Shown piece after piece: positions 7,395 to 15,987 of a stretch of DNA of 64,000 nt. The notes beneath the pieces are model-generated. The model searched no databases and had not been told where the DNA came from. It was given only the letters and a program-made list of their open reading frames with translations. A program made the translations under genes and the position numbers. Origin of the DNA: Actinomycetota bacterium (lineage in GTDB: Bacteria; Actinomycetota; Actinomycetes; Nanopelagicales; Nanopelagicaceae); assembly GCA_003569265.1 (NCBI GenBank), contig BGON01000001.1, forward strand, positions 1-64,000. Reading direction: 5' to 3'. Numbering within the stretch: the stretch's first letter is position 1; each line of letters opens with the position of its first letter.

Positions 7395-8893
7395 TTTCCA
7401 GCCTCCGCAACAGTGTTGAGAATATTTACTGTGTCGAAGATTGCCGCTGGGCAACCATGACTCACCGCTGCAATCTGACCTGGCTGGGCTTTACCGCAGT
7501 TAAAGGCACCGCCTAGAACATAGGTTGAAGGACCGCCAACAACCTTCATAGAGCCCCAGAAATCAGTTGTCGTTGCTTGATAGGCCACATCTTTGAGCTG
7601 ACCAACAATTGTGCCGTTCTTAACGCGATGGAACTGTTGACCAGTAAATTGGAAGTTATAGCGCTGCATATCAATAGACCAAGATTTATCACCCTTAATG
7701 ATGATTCCATCCTCCATTGAAGCAACCATCTCGTCATAGGTTGGACCTGTTGGATTTGGTTGCAAAGAAACATTTGGCATGCGCTGAATTGGAACGTGTG
7801 CTGGTGAATCTGCAAAGGCGCAGCCATTGCTGCGGTCGCGATTAACACGGGCAGCGATGCGGCGATCTAACTGATAACCAACAAGCACACCATCTTTAAT
7901 GATGTCCCAGCGCTGGGCTGCAACACCTTCATCATCAAAGCCCACTGTGCTAAGGCCATGAGGTGTGGCGCGATCGCCAGTGACATTCATGAGCTTTGAG
8001 CCATATTGGAGAGTATTTAACTTATCTGGTGTGGCAAAAGATGTTCCAGCATAATTTGCTTCATAACCAATGGCGCGATCGAGTTCAGTTGCATGGCCGA
8101 TTGACTCATGAATAGTCAGCCACAAGTTAGATGGATGAACTAATACGTCATAGCGACCAGGTTCAACTGAAGGTGCTGCAACCTTCTCAGCCAAGAGGGA
8201 GGGAAGTTCTGCAATTTCCTCATCCCATTTCCAATGGGAGTTACCCATCCACTCCCAGCCAAAGCCAGCAGGTTGGGCCAATGTGCGCATGGATTCAAAG
8301 CCATGATCGCCAATAGAGATTGCTTCAATCTGTGTTTGGATGCGCACACGTTGCTGTGTGGTGCTAGTGCCATATGAATCGGCGTAGTGCTTTTGTTCTT
8401 TAACAAACATAGTGTGGGCAGATGTGTGATTAACGTTTGCACTCTTAAGCAAGCGATTACTTAAATCTGCTAGGCGATCCTTCTTATCTGAATCAGATAC
8501 AGAGAAGGGATCGATTTCATACTCAGATACCCAGGTTTGGTTTGCATACACAGGCTCTGTTACAAGTGAGACTAACTCTGTTGAGAGTGGCTTTGAAGTT
8601 TTCGCCATTGCAACTGCAGTTAATGCCAGCTTTTTAGCAACATCGACAGAGATTTCAGGAGATGAAGCAAAGCCCCAAGCTCCATTGACGATAACGCGCA
8701 CACCTAAACCGGCATTGGTCTCATCACTTTGTGTCTCAGGACGAGCATCACGCAGCGAGAGCAAACCATTGCGCGTGCGCTCTATTCGCACATCAACATG
8801 GGATGCACCGGCATCTTTTGCGGTACTAATCGCGGCATCACTAACGGCTGTTAGTGGAAGGGCTAGGAAATCTGCATCAACGTTTTTATTCAC
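7391..8893 (-). CDS. tldD: TldD-family zinc metalloprotease subunit
   Basis: The catalytic partner of the downstream tldE. The zinc motif H-E-S-I-G-H (HExxxH) lies near residues 262-267, in a context (LTIHESIGHATELDRA) typical of TldD. The GTG start at 8893 has a G-rich ribosome-binding region just upstream (AAGGTTCGGGG). The length, 500 residues, is slightly longer than the E. coli enzyme (481). No RiPP precursor is visible nearby, so a general peptide-processing role is likely. A perfect 7-bp inverted repeat (ACCTTAT/ATAAGGT, 8900-8918) sits in the 5' leader. Confidence 0.9.
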   Translation of the reverse strand: MNKNVDADFLALPLTAVSDAAISTAKDAGASHVDVRIERTRNGLLSLRDARPETQSDETNAGLGVRVIVNGAWGFASSPEISVDVAKKLALTAVAMAKTSKPLSTELVSLVTEPVYANQTWVSEYEIDPFSVSDSDKKDRLADLSNRLLKSANVNHTSAHTMFVKEQKHYADSYGTSTTQQRVRIQTQIEAISIGDHGFESMRTLAQPAGFGWEWMGNSHWKWDEEIAELPSLLAEKVAAPSVEPGRYDVLVHPSNLWLTIHESIGHATELDRAIGYEANYAGTSFATPDKLNTLQYGSKLMNVTGDRATPHGLSTVGFDDEGVAAQRWDIIKDGVLVGYQLDRRIAARVNRDRSNGCAFADSPAHVPIQRMPNVSLQPNPTGPTYDEMVASMEDGIIIKGDKSWSIDMQRYNFQFTGQQFHRVKNGTIVGQLKDVAYQATTTDFWGSMKVVGGPSTYVLGGAFNCGKAQPGQIAAVSHGCPAAIFDTVNILNTVAEAGK

Positions 8894-8990
8894 CCCCGAA
8901 CCTTATGATGAATAAGGTACTTATGCATAGGTGGTACTTCATAAGAGATTGATTTGCTGTCAGGTAGGATTGCCTTTACGATTAACTTGT

Positions 8991-9077
8991 TTAAGGGGAG
9001 TACCTCACTACAGCTACCTCGTCATTACGGTGTAAAAACCCGGGGCGCTGGCCGTTTATTCGGTTAGGGAGACCTTG
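8991..9077 (+). promoter_or_regulatory. yybP-ykoY (Mn2+) riboswitch
   Basis: The sequence holds the recognisable parts of the yybP-ykoY aptamer: 5' AAGGGGAGTACC, the internal CGTCATTACG element, a CCCGGGGCGCTGGCC segment, and the closing GGGAGACCTTGA. AAGG at the start pairs with CCTT at the end as P1. It sits immediately upstream of a TerC-family gene, the most common partner of this manganese-sensing riboswitch. A short expression platform (9078-9113) follows with AAGGGAG as ribosome-binding site, suggesting control of translation or early termination. Confidence 0.85.
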
Positions 9078-9113
9078 ACCATGTTCTAGCCATGGCTATC
9101 AAGGGAGAAATTC

Positions 9114-10100
9114 ATGCAGGTATCAACACTCATCTGGTCAGTAACAATTGGCCTCATTCTTACTTTAATTTTAGTAGATCTACTGACTGCATCCCGCAAA
9201 GCCCATGATGTGAAGTTTGAAGAGGCCGTAGCCACAACATTGTTCTATGTCAGTATCTCAATTGGCTTTGGACTTTGGGTGTGGTTCTACTTTGGATCAA
9301 CCTATGGAACAGAATTCTTTGCCGCCTACTTAGTTGAATACTCACTCTCGATTGATAACTTGTTTATTTTCGTCATCATTCTGGCTCAGTTTGCTGTACC
9401 AAGTATTCATCACCAAAAAGTTCTACTCATTGGTGTGATGCTCGCCCTTGTCTTAAGAGCCATCTTCATCTCCATTGGAGCAGTTGCGATTTCTGCCTTC
9501 TCCTTCACCTTTGCAATATTTGGCGCCATCTTAATTTGGACTGGAATTGGACTGTTCAAGCATTGGGATGAAGATCCTGAACCAAATGATAATTTCATGG
9601 TTCGGACCCTGAGAAAACGTATGTCCATGGTCGATGAGTTTCATGGCTCAAAAATCTTTATAAAGGTGAGTGGTAAGCGCTTTGCAACGCCAATGTTCTT
9701 GGTAATTATTGCAATTGGATCAACAGACTTACTATTTGCTCTGGATTCAATTCCAGCCACTTTTGGCGTTACCTCTCAAACCTTCCTAGTCTTTACAGCT
9801 AATGCCTTTGCGCTCCTTGGTCTGCGAGCCCTGTATTTCCTCATAAAAGGCCTACTCGATAAGTTGATCTACCTCTCCCTAGGACTTTCGTTCATTTTGA
9901 TTTTCATTGGAATTAAGCTCATGCTCACATACGCCCATGAAATCTTTGATAGTGTTCCAAAAATTCCTACTCCTGTTAGTCTTGCGGTCATAGCGACGAT
10001 ATTGTTGATCTCAACAATTGCGAGCTTGATTAAGAGTAATAAGAATCCTGAAATGAAGGCCCACCCTGGGCGCGTTACTGGACATAAAGAAGAGGATTAA
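9114..10100 (+). CDS. TerC-family integral membrane protein (metal homeostasis)
   Basis: A 328-residue membrane protein with about nine hydrophobic segments. The two acidic signatures of the family are present: EYSLSIDNLFIF (about residue 75) and GSTDLLFALDSIPA (about residue 204). TerC/Alx/YkoY proteins export Mn2+ or help metallate exported proteins; the riboswitch directly upstream supports a manganese role. The ribosome-binding site AAGGGAG lies 6 nt before the ATG. A short PGPGW-like gene follows after 2 bp and is probably co-transcribed. Confidence 0.9.
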   Translation: MQVSTLIWSVTIGLILTLILVDLLTASRKAHDVKFEEAVATTLFYVSISIGFGLWVWFYFGSTYGTEFFAAYLVEYSLSIDNLFIFVIILAQFAVPSIHHQKVLLIGVMLALVLRAIFISIGAVAISAFSFTFAIFGAILIWTGIGLFKHWDEDPEPNDNFMVRTLRKRMSMVDEFHGSKIFIKVSGKRFATPMFLVIIAIGSTDLLFALDSIPATFGVTSQTFLVFTANAFALLGLRALYFLIKGLLDKLIYLSLGLSFILIFIGIKLMLTYAHEIFDSVPKIPTPVSLAVIATILLISTIASLIKSNKNPEMKAHPGRVTGHKEED

Positions 10101-10102
10101 TA

Positions 10103-10339
10103 GTGAAGAAAAATTGGTTGCTCTTGCCCAAGAGATTGAGGCAGATCATCGCTTTTTCTGTTGGTTCATTTCTAGTTCTAGCTGGCTTGGTTTTAATAGT
10201 CCTTCCAGGTCCCTTCACGATGCCTTTAGTAATAGCTGGGTTATTTATTCTTGCTGCTGAATTTGCCTGGGCTGAAAGGTTTTTAGCAAAAGCTAAAGTT
10301 CATGCAAACAAGATTGTGCCTAAGAAATTCAAGAAGTAA
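10103..10339 (+). CDS. Small membrane protein, PGPGW/TIGR02611-like
   Basis: A 78-residue protein with two hydrophobic segments separated by the motif LPGPFTMPLVIAGLFILA, like the 'PGPGW' family of putative membrane proteins. Both ends are basic. It starts with GTG 2 bp after the terC stop, so it is likely co-transcribed with terC under the manganese riboswitch. The function is unknown. Confidence 0.7.
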   Translation: MKKNWLLLPKRLRQIIAFSVGSFLVLAGLVLIVLPGPFTMPLVIAGLFILAAEFAWAERFLAKAKVHANKIVPKKFKK

Positions 10340-10357
10340 TTAAGGCATAATTGCCCA

Positions 10358-10858
10358 ATGCCTCACACCATCACATGCGTTGAATTACATGCTGATGATT
10401 GGGCAAGATTGCGCGATATCCGTTTAAAGGCGCTCGTTGATAGCCCTCATGCATTCGGGGGAACGTATGAAAATGAGAGCGCATTTGATGAAGATAGATG
10501 GCGCCTTGAATTCGTAAAACAAGCTTTTGTCATTGCATCAGTTGATGGTGTTGATGCGGCAATGGTGTATGTGGAAAATCTTGAAGGTGACTTTGGTGCC
10601 ACATGCTGGATTGGTGGATGTTGGAGTGATCCTGATTTTCGCGGCGTGGGCCTGATGCGAGCCATGTTTGAATTCTTAGATAAGCAAGCAGCATCACGAG
10701 ATTGGCTCATTCAAGGCCTTGGTGTGTGGACAGATAATGACTTAGCAATTACGGCTTATGAAAAACTAGGCTTTGTTGAAATGGGTGGACCACAAGCAAG
10801 CACGCGTCAGCCCGGAAAGTTTTATCAGCGAATGATTAGAAAAACGGCTTCAGCGTAA
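10358..10858 (+). CDS. GNAT-family N-acetyltransferase
   Basis: A 166-residue Acetyltransf_1-type protein. The central strands GATCWIGGCWSDPDFRGVGLMRAMFEFL carry the R/Q-x-x-G-x-G/A-like acetyl-CoA loop (FRGVGLM), and the C-terminal AYEKLGFVEMGGP is a classic GNAT ending. The substrate is unknown. CATAAT lies 6 nt before the ATG, so the message may be leaderless. Its 3' end overlaps the convergent enolase-superfamily gene by 9 bp. Confidence 0.8.
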   Translation: MPHTITCVELHADDWARLRDIRLKALVDSPHAFGGTYENESAFDEDRWRLEFVKQAFVIASVDGVDAAMVYVENLEGDFGATCWIGGCWSDPDFRGVGLMRAMFEFLDKQAASRDWLIQGLGVWTDNDLAITAYEKLGFVEMGGPQASTRQPGKFYQRMIRKTASA

Positions 10859-11962
10859 TTCTGAAAGTTGATACTTAGCTTTTGCTAACCATGCTGGGTT
10901 AATCTCAACGCCCCAGCCTGGACCCTGTGGAATCTGGACTTTCCCGCCTTCAATTGCAAAAGGATTTCCTAGAAATAGATCTTTTTGCCATGGGTAATAT
11001 TCAAAGCCCTCAATTGAAAACTCAAGATACTTTCCTGCATTAGGTATTGCTCCAAGAAGGTGCATGGTGGCGATAGTTACCAACGAGAGGTTGGCACTAT
11101 GTGGGGTAATTGGCATTCCTGCCTTTTTAGCCATTTCCACAACCTTTAACGTTCTCCAGATTCCACCCATATACATAATATCTGGCTGTAATACATCAAC
11201 AGCATGCATATCAATCATTCTCTTCCAGGTGACTAGATCCCAATCTTGTTCTCCGCCTGTGACATCAATACTCAACGCGTCAGTTACTTGTTTGGTCTCC
11301 TCAAGCTCCCAGTATTTGCAAGGCTCTTCAAAGTGACTAATTCCCTCTGCCTCTAAAAGTGCGCCAACTTCAATTGCGCGCTTAGGTGAAAAACCACTGT
11401 TGCCATCTACTAATTTAGAGATTCCATCTCCGAGTGCGCGAGAGACAATAGGAACAACTTCTTCTGTGCGCCCAGGCCACTCATCAATATCATTTCCGCA
11501 CTCTGCACCAACGCGCCATTTGAATGCATCAAAGCCAAACTCATCACGTAGCTTTACTAAGCGCTCTGCTTCATCTTTTGGCGTGATGTCACGTCGCATA
11601 GAGGATGCGTATGTGCGCAGTCTCTTAGCTGTGCCACCTAATAGCTCAACAACTGGTTTGCCTTCAACTTTGCCGCGCAAATCCCACAATGCGGTGTCTA
11701 AACCAGCATTTGCGCGAGCACGGTAGCTTCCTGGAAATTTATGTTCACGGGCTTCAACTAAGGTAACAAGTGCTCCAATATCGGAGGCATCTTTACCCAA
11801 TACCCATGGTGCTACTTGGCGATGAAAAATCTGGGCAGTGATGTCTGAGTGATAGTTAGAGGTTTGTCCCCATCCAATGTGTCCATCAGAAGTTGTAACT
11901 TTTACAAAGCAAACGAATTCATCAGTGAAAGTTTCTAGCTTTGTAATTGAGCCAAAGATCAT
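10850..11962 (-). CDS. Enolase-superfamily enzyme (mandelate racemase/muconate lactonizing type)
   Basis: A 370-residue enzyme with the full active-site set of the mandelate racemase group: K148-W-R150, metal ligands D186 (VDGN), E212 (EEP) and E238 (GGEQD), then D261 and H288 (TPHS), which form the usual His-Asp dyad. Such enzymes dehydrate or epimerise acid sugars or related carboxylates via an enolate; the exact substrate cannot be read. The start ATG overlaps the end of the ABC ATPase gene (ATGA), making it the last gene of the amine/ABC operon. That raises the possibility that the transported solute is a sugar acid rather than, or besides, a polyamine. Confidence 0.85.
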   Translation of the reverse strand: MIFGSITKLETFTDEFVCFVKVTTSDGHIGWGQTSNYHSDITAQIFHRQVAPWVLGKDASDIGALVTLVEAREHKFPGSYRARANAGLDTALWDLRGKVEGKPVVELLGGTAKRLRTYASSMRRDITPKDEAERLVKLRDEFGFDAFKWRVGAECGNDIDEWPGRTEEVVPIVSRALGDGISKLVDGNSGFSPKRAIEVGALLEAEGISHFEEPCKYWELEETKQVTDALSIDVTGGEQDWDLVTWKRMIDMHAVDVLQPDIMYMGGIWRTLKVVEMAKKAGMPITPHSANLSLVTIATMHLLGAIPNAGKYLEFSIEGFEYYPWQKDLFLGNPFAIEGGKVQIPQGPGWGVEINPAWLAKAKYQLSELR

Positions 11963-13008
11963 CCCGCAGCCTTCACGAAAACCGGCATATCTAGAAGTGA
12001 AACTGAAACTGTCGCGCCAGCTGCGATACCAGCAGCATCAGAGCTTGGAAGCTGAGCTGTAATTTTCGTTCCATCATTGATTGTGATGTTTAAGCGACAT
12101 GAGGCACCAAGAAAGCTTGCTGCTTCAACTTTTGCGTTGCCTGACTTACTTGCAACAACATCAATGCTCTCTGGGCGAATGAGAGCAATTCCTGTTCCAG
12201 AAGTTACAGAGCCTGGAAGAGTTTTAACTACGCTGCCTAGAATTTCAATTGAACCACCTGAAACTTTGCCAGAGATTGGATTGGTTAATCCAACGAACTC
12301 AGCAACAAAAGATGTCTTAGGGCGGTCATAGAGCTCTGACGGAGCAGCGATTTGTTCTAGTTGGCCATTGCGCATAACTCCCACGCGATCAGCGATACTC
12401 AACGCTTCTTCCTGATCGTGAGTAACAAAGAGAGTGGTAGTTCCAAGTTCCACTTGAATGCGTCGGATTTCTTCCCGCAACTGTGTGCGAACTTTTGCAT
12501 CCAGAGCTGAGAGTGGCTCATCTAAGAGCAAAACCTTTGGTGAAATTGCAAGTGCACGGGCCAATGCAACGCGCTGCTGCTGTCCACCAGAGAGTTGATG
12601 TGGAAAGTGGTTGGCGTGAGTTGATAGACCAACAAGTTCTAGGAGTTCAGCAGAGCGTGCTTTTCGCTTATCGCCAGCAGTCTTATGTGCTTTTAGCTTT
12701 AAGCCGTATTCAACATTTTCACGAGCAGTCATGTGTGGAAAGAGTGAGTAAGCCTGGAAAACCATTCCCATCCCGCGCTTGTTTGCGTTTTGGAAAGTCA
12801 CATCTTTGCCATCAACAATGAGTTGACCTCGATCTAACTCTTGCAAGCCAGCAAGGGCGCGAAGGGCTGTTGTCTTGCCACAACCTGATGGACCAAGCAG
12901 TGCCACGAGTTCACCTTGTGCGATGTCAAGGCTTAAGCCATCGAGTGCTCTGACCTTTCCAAAATGCTTGGCGAGATCAACTAGTTGTACATATGTCGAG
13001 GAGCTCAA
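11959..13008 (-). CDS. ABC transporter ATPase, PotA/FbpC-like
   Basis: A 349-residue ATPase with Walker A (GPSGCGKTTAL), Q-loop (FQAYSLFPH), signature (LSGGQQQRVALARAL), Walker B (VLLLDEPLSALD) and H-loop (FVTHDQEEAL). A C-terminal TOBE-like beta domain (about residues 245-345) is typical of spermidine/putrescine, iron(III) and sulfate importers. It powers the permease pair encoded just upstream on the same strand. Its stop overlaps the start of the enolase-superfamily gene by 4 nt. Confidence 0.92.
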   Translation of the reverse strand: MSSSTYVQLVDLAKHFGKVRALDGLSLDIAQGELVALLGPSGCGKTTALRALAGLQELDRGQLIVDGKDVTFQNANKRGMGMVFQAYSLFPHMTARENVEYGLKLKAHKTAGDKRKARSAELLELVGLSTHANHFPHQLSGGQQQRVALARALAISPKVLLLDEPLSALDAKVRTQLREEIRRIQVELGTTTLFVTHDQEEALSIADRVGVMRNGQLEQIAAPSELYDRPKTSFVAEFVGLTNPISGKVSGGSIEILGSVVKTLPGSVTSGTGIALIRPESIDVVASKSGNAKVEAASFLGASCRLNITINDGTKITAQLPSSDAAGIAAGATVSVSLLDMPVFVKAAG

Positions 13009-13025
13009 CTTATGGTCCTTTCGGT

Positions 13026-13820
13026 TCAGACGAGGTCAACGTCGAGTACTGCGCTTCGACGTTTCTTAGTAGGGATAGCTAGAAGTAGTACGAGTACAAA
13101 GAGAATTGAAGCCAGTGAAACTGCAACAGCCACGTTTCCATTGGTGCGACCGATTTGGGCGATTACTACCTGGAAAGTCTTGTAGTTGAGGATATTTGAA
13201 ATCGTAAATTCACCCATAACAAGTGCTATCGCAATGAATGAACCATTGACGATGCCAGTCTTAATAGTTGGCATGATGATTCCAAAGATTACGCGGGAAG
13301 TATTAGCACCAAGAGTGCGGGCAGCTTCTGCCAATGTGTGGATATCTACTGCATCAAGTGCGGCTGAGAGGGAACGATATGTGTAGGGCAAAATGAGCAT
13401 TGAATACACACCAGAGAGTGTGATGGGGGATTCAGTTAAGTGAATTGAAATCCAGCGATAAAGAGGTGCAATACCGACCACAATCACGATTGCTGGGATT
13501 GCAAGGGGGAGCAAACACAGAAGTTCAAATGGACGGCGCAGCAATGGCAGTTTCAAATGAACCCAAATTGCTGTTGGGACAATGAGAAATAAAATCAAGG
13601 ACATGACTATGCCGGCGGTTATGAGAGATCTTGCAATTGAGATCATTAAATCTTGTTGTGATGGGATGATTTGCCAGGCTCTAAGTGTGCGTCCTTTATC
13701 TTGAAAACCAAAAGGCTTAGTTGAGAAATCAAACATGGCATACAGAGGAACCAATAAGTAAGCGCCAACCACGGCAATTATTGACCAGCGCCAGATGCGA
13801 ACACCCCATGTCCTTTTCAT
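13026..13820 (-). CDS. ABC transporter permease, PotC-like
   Basis: An inner-membrane permease with about six helices and the EAA loop (EAARTLGANTSRVIFGIIMPTI) that contacts the ATPase. The start ATG at 13820 (MKRTWGVRIW) overlaps the stop of the upstream permease gene as ATGA. An ORF start 15 nt earlier is possible but would lie further inside that gene. The length, 264 residues, fits the second permease of a PotBC-type importer. Confidence 0.9.
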   Translation of the reverse strand: MKRTWGVRIWRWSIIAVVGAYLLVPLYAMFDFSTKPFGFQDKGRTLRAWQIIPSQQDLMISIARSLITAGIVMSLILFLIVPTAIWVHLKLPLLRRPFELLCLLPLAIPAIVIVVGIAPLYRWISIHLTESPITLSGVYSMLILPYTYRSLSAALDAVDIHTLAEAARTLGANTSRVIFGIIMPTIKTGIVNGSFIAIALVMGEFTISNILNYKTFQVVIAQIGRTNGNVAVAVSLASILFVLVLLLAIPTKKRRSAVLDVDLV

Positions 13821-14734
13821 CGACGCTGCTCCCATCTGCTAACACGGCGGCGAAGCAGGGCATAGAAAGTCATCGCGATAATCACCACGACAACCATGAA
13901 AAATGACAAGGATTTGGCCTCAGCTGGATTAGAGCCACCAGTCTCACTTGTTAGCGCAGTTGCGATCTCAAGGGGAGTCAGGAAATCCGTAAGATTAATA
14001 AGAGTTTGAGCTGTGGCGTAAGCAGAAAAAGAGTTAACAAAGAGAAGGAGAGCCGCTCCTGCAAATGAAGGGGTAAGAATAGGAATACCAATGCGCAGCC
14101 AGTATTCCCATACTTTTCCGCCTAGTGCATCAGATGCTTCGCGCCACTGTGGCTTTAAATTTTCAAGTGTTGGTAAGAAAACTAGAACCATCAGAGGGAT
14201 CTGGAAAAAAGTATAGAGAACGCTCAAACCCAGCATCCCATAGAGCCACGAGGATTCTGCAAGGAAAGAATTAGGCGCAACTTTGAGTGCAAAGTTTGCA
14301 ACAAGTCCATTAAAACCAAAAGTTGCTAAGAAAGCGAAGGTCAACATAACGCCACCGAACTGGGCGAGCACAGAGCTCAAAGCCACAGAGAATCGGTAGA
14401 AATATCCATCACGCTTGCCATTAACAATTGCCCAGGCAAAAAGGCCACCCATAATTGCACCAGCAATTGCTGTCTTAATAGAGATTTCGAGTGAGTTAGC
14501 AAATGCATGTCGTGCAACGGGGGAGTTAAAAACTTGCTTTAGTACAGAAGTACTAAATTTTCCATAATTATCTTGAAAAGCACCAGATGCGACATTCCAT
14601 GTTGGATAGAGAAGAAATAATCCACTAACAATCAAGAATGGGATTACACCTAGATATGCACTTTTACTGCGCCAATACCGAGAACCGGTCCTGCCAGTGG
14701 CAGAACCGGTTCCCTTGTATTGAAGCTGAGTCAA
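13817..14734 (-). CDS. ABC transporter permease, PotB-like
   Basis: A 305-residue permease with a basic N-terminal tail, six predicted helices and an EAA-type loop (EASDALGGKVWEYWLRIGIPIL). It forms the heterodimeric channel with the next gene. It lies 13 bp after the substrate-binding-protein gene, within one operon. Confidence 0.9.
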   Translation of the reverse strand: MTQLQYKGTGSATGRTGSRYWRSKSAYLGVIPFLIVSGLFLLYPTWNVASGAFQDNYGKFSTSVLKQVFNSPVARHAFANSLEISIKTAIAGAIMGGLFAWAIVNGKRDGYFYRFSVALSSVLAQFGGVMLTFAFLATFGFNGLVANFALKVAPNSFLAESSWLYGMLGLSVLYTFFQIPLMVLVFLPTLENLKPQWREASDALGGKVWEYWLRIGIPILTPSFAGAALLLFVNSFSAYATAQTLINLTDFLTPLEIATALTSETGGSNPAEAKSLSFFMVVVVIIAMTFYALLRRRVSRWEQRR

Positions 14735-14747
14735 TTGAATTGACTTC

Positions 14748-15878
14748 TTATTTTGTTCCTACAGCTGCAGGCCATGCAGTCTTTAGGTAGAGGCGAGCTT
14801 TGGCAGTTTGATCAGAAGTTGCTTTTTCAGCAACAACCTTGCTCACACCAATTGCTGCTTTACCTTCTGCAGAGGCACGCTTAGTCTTAAGTAGCCATAC
14901 CCATAGAGTAGGAGTTGCTCCACCCTTAGCCCAGACAGTTGCACCTGTTTCACCAAGTGTGTATTCCATCCATAGACGAGCACATGCTGGGTGTGGTGCC
15001 CATGCAGATACTGCGCTGTTGTATGTAGAACCAACTGCAGCAGGTGTGTACATCTTCCATACCTTGCCAGCAGCAGCCATTGTCTTAATGACGCCAGCTT
15101 GGATGTAACCGTTATCGATCACAACTGGAGTTTGGCCTGAAGCAATAGTTGCCTCTGTTGGGTTAACGTTGATGAAGTTTCCTGCTGCCGCGAGCTTTGC
15201 AAAGAATGCAACACCCTTTGTGACATCATCAAAAGTTCCACCCAGTGCCTTATTAATCATGAAGATACCGTTCATAGCCGCTGATGAACCTTGTGGATCT
15301 CCGTTAAGAGCAATCTTGCCCTTGAACTTTGGATCTAGAAGATCATCAAGCTTGGTGATAGTTCCAAGAGTTCCGCTGTAACCAATTGTCATCGTTCCTG
15401 TGTAGTTAGGTGTAACCTGAGCAGAAGGATCAACTGTTTGTGCGAACTGCAGATACTGCCACAGCTTGGTCTTGTATGGAGCAAAAGTACCTGTGTTGAG
15501 GTACTTCACTGCAACAGCTAGACCAATGTCGAATACGTCAGGTGAACGGTTAGTTCCCTTGTTTGTGACTGCGGCATCGATTTCTTCCTGTGAAGAACCC
15601 TCTGGGTTAGCTTCATCAATCTTGACGCCGTATGTCTTTTTGAATCCTTCAATCATCTCGCCGTAGTTTGCCCAATAAAGTGGCAAAGCGATTACGTTGA
15701 GTTGTCCTTCTTTCTTACATGCAGCTGCAAGACCGGCCATGCCGCCACCTTGTGAGGCGTTGGTGATCTTGGAATAGTCAACAGCAGCTGTTGCAGAAGA
15801 AGTACCTAGTGCTGGGATTGCAAGTGCAACAACAAGTGCTGCAGCCATAGATCCGCTAGTTAGTTTTGAGTACTTCAC
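14748..15878 (-). CDS. ABC transporter extracellular substrate-binding protein, PotD/AfuA-like
   Basis: The chosen start is the GTG at 15878 (MKYSKLTSGS), 6 nt after a strong AGGAGG; a longer reading frame to 15917 would put that site inside the gene. A Sec signal peptide (about residues 1-31, ending SATA) precedes a family-1 solute-binding protein of ~345 residues (DPKFKGKIALNGDPQGSSAA, and similar blocks). There is no lipobox cysteine, which is unusual for a Gram-positive binding protein. Family members bind polyamines, ferric iron, phosphonates or thiamine. The neighbouring decarboxylase, PuuC-like dehydrogenase and GABA-type aminotransferase favour an amine ligand. Confidence 0.88.
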   Translation of the reverse strand: MKYSKLTSGSMAAALVVALAIPALGTSSATAAVDYSKITNASQGGGMAGLAAACKKEGQLNVIALPLYWANYGEMIEGFKKTYGVKIDEANPEGSSQEEIDAAVTNKGTNRSPDVFDIGLAVAVKYLNTGTFAPYKTKLWQYLQFAQTVDPSAQVTPNYTGTMTIGYSGTLGTITKLDDLLDPKFKGKIALNGDPQGSSAAMNGIFMINKALGGTFDDVTKGVAFFAKLAAAGNFINVNPTEATIASGQTPVVIDNGYIQAGVIKTMAAAGKVWKMYTPAAVGSTYNSAVSAWAPHPACARLWMEYTLGETGATVWAKGGATPTLWVWLLKTKRASAEGKAAIGVSKVVAEKATSDQTAKARLYLKTAWPAAVGTK

Positions 15879-15987
15879 TATGTTCCTCCTAGTTGTAAGT
15901 GGTATGTGTTTTGTCATACATCCTTACCTCTTGCACCACACGTGTTGAGCGCAAGCGGTCTGGAATTTTGTACTTACCTAAAACGAA

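Noticed and set aside
8900-8918. ACCTTAT/ATAAGGT hairpin in the tldD leader as a riboswitch or operator
   Set aside because: Only a short 7-bp AT-rich inverted repeat; no conservation evidence and no matching known element.
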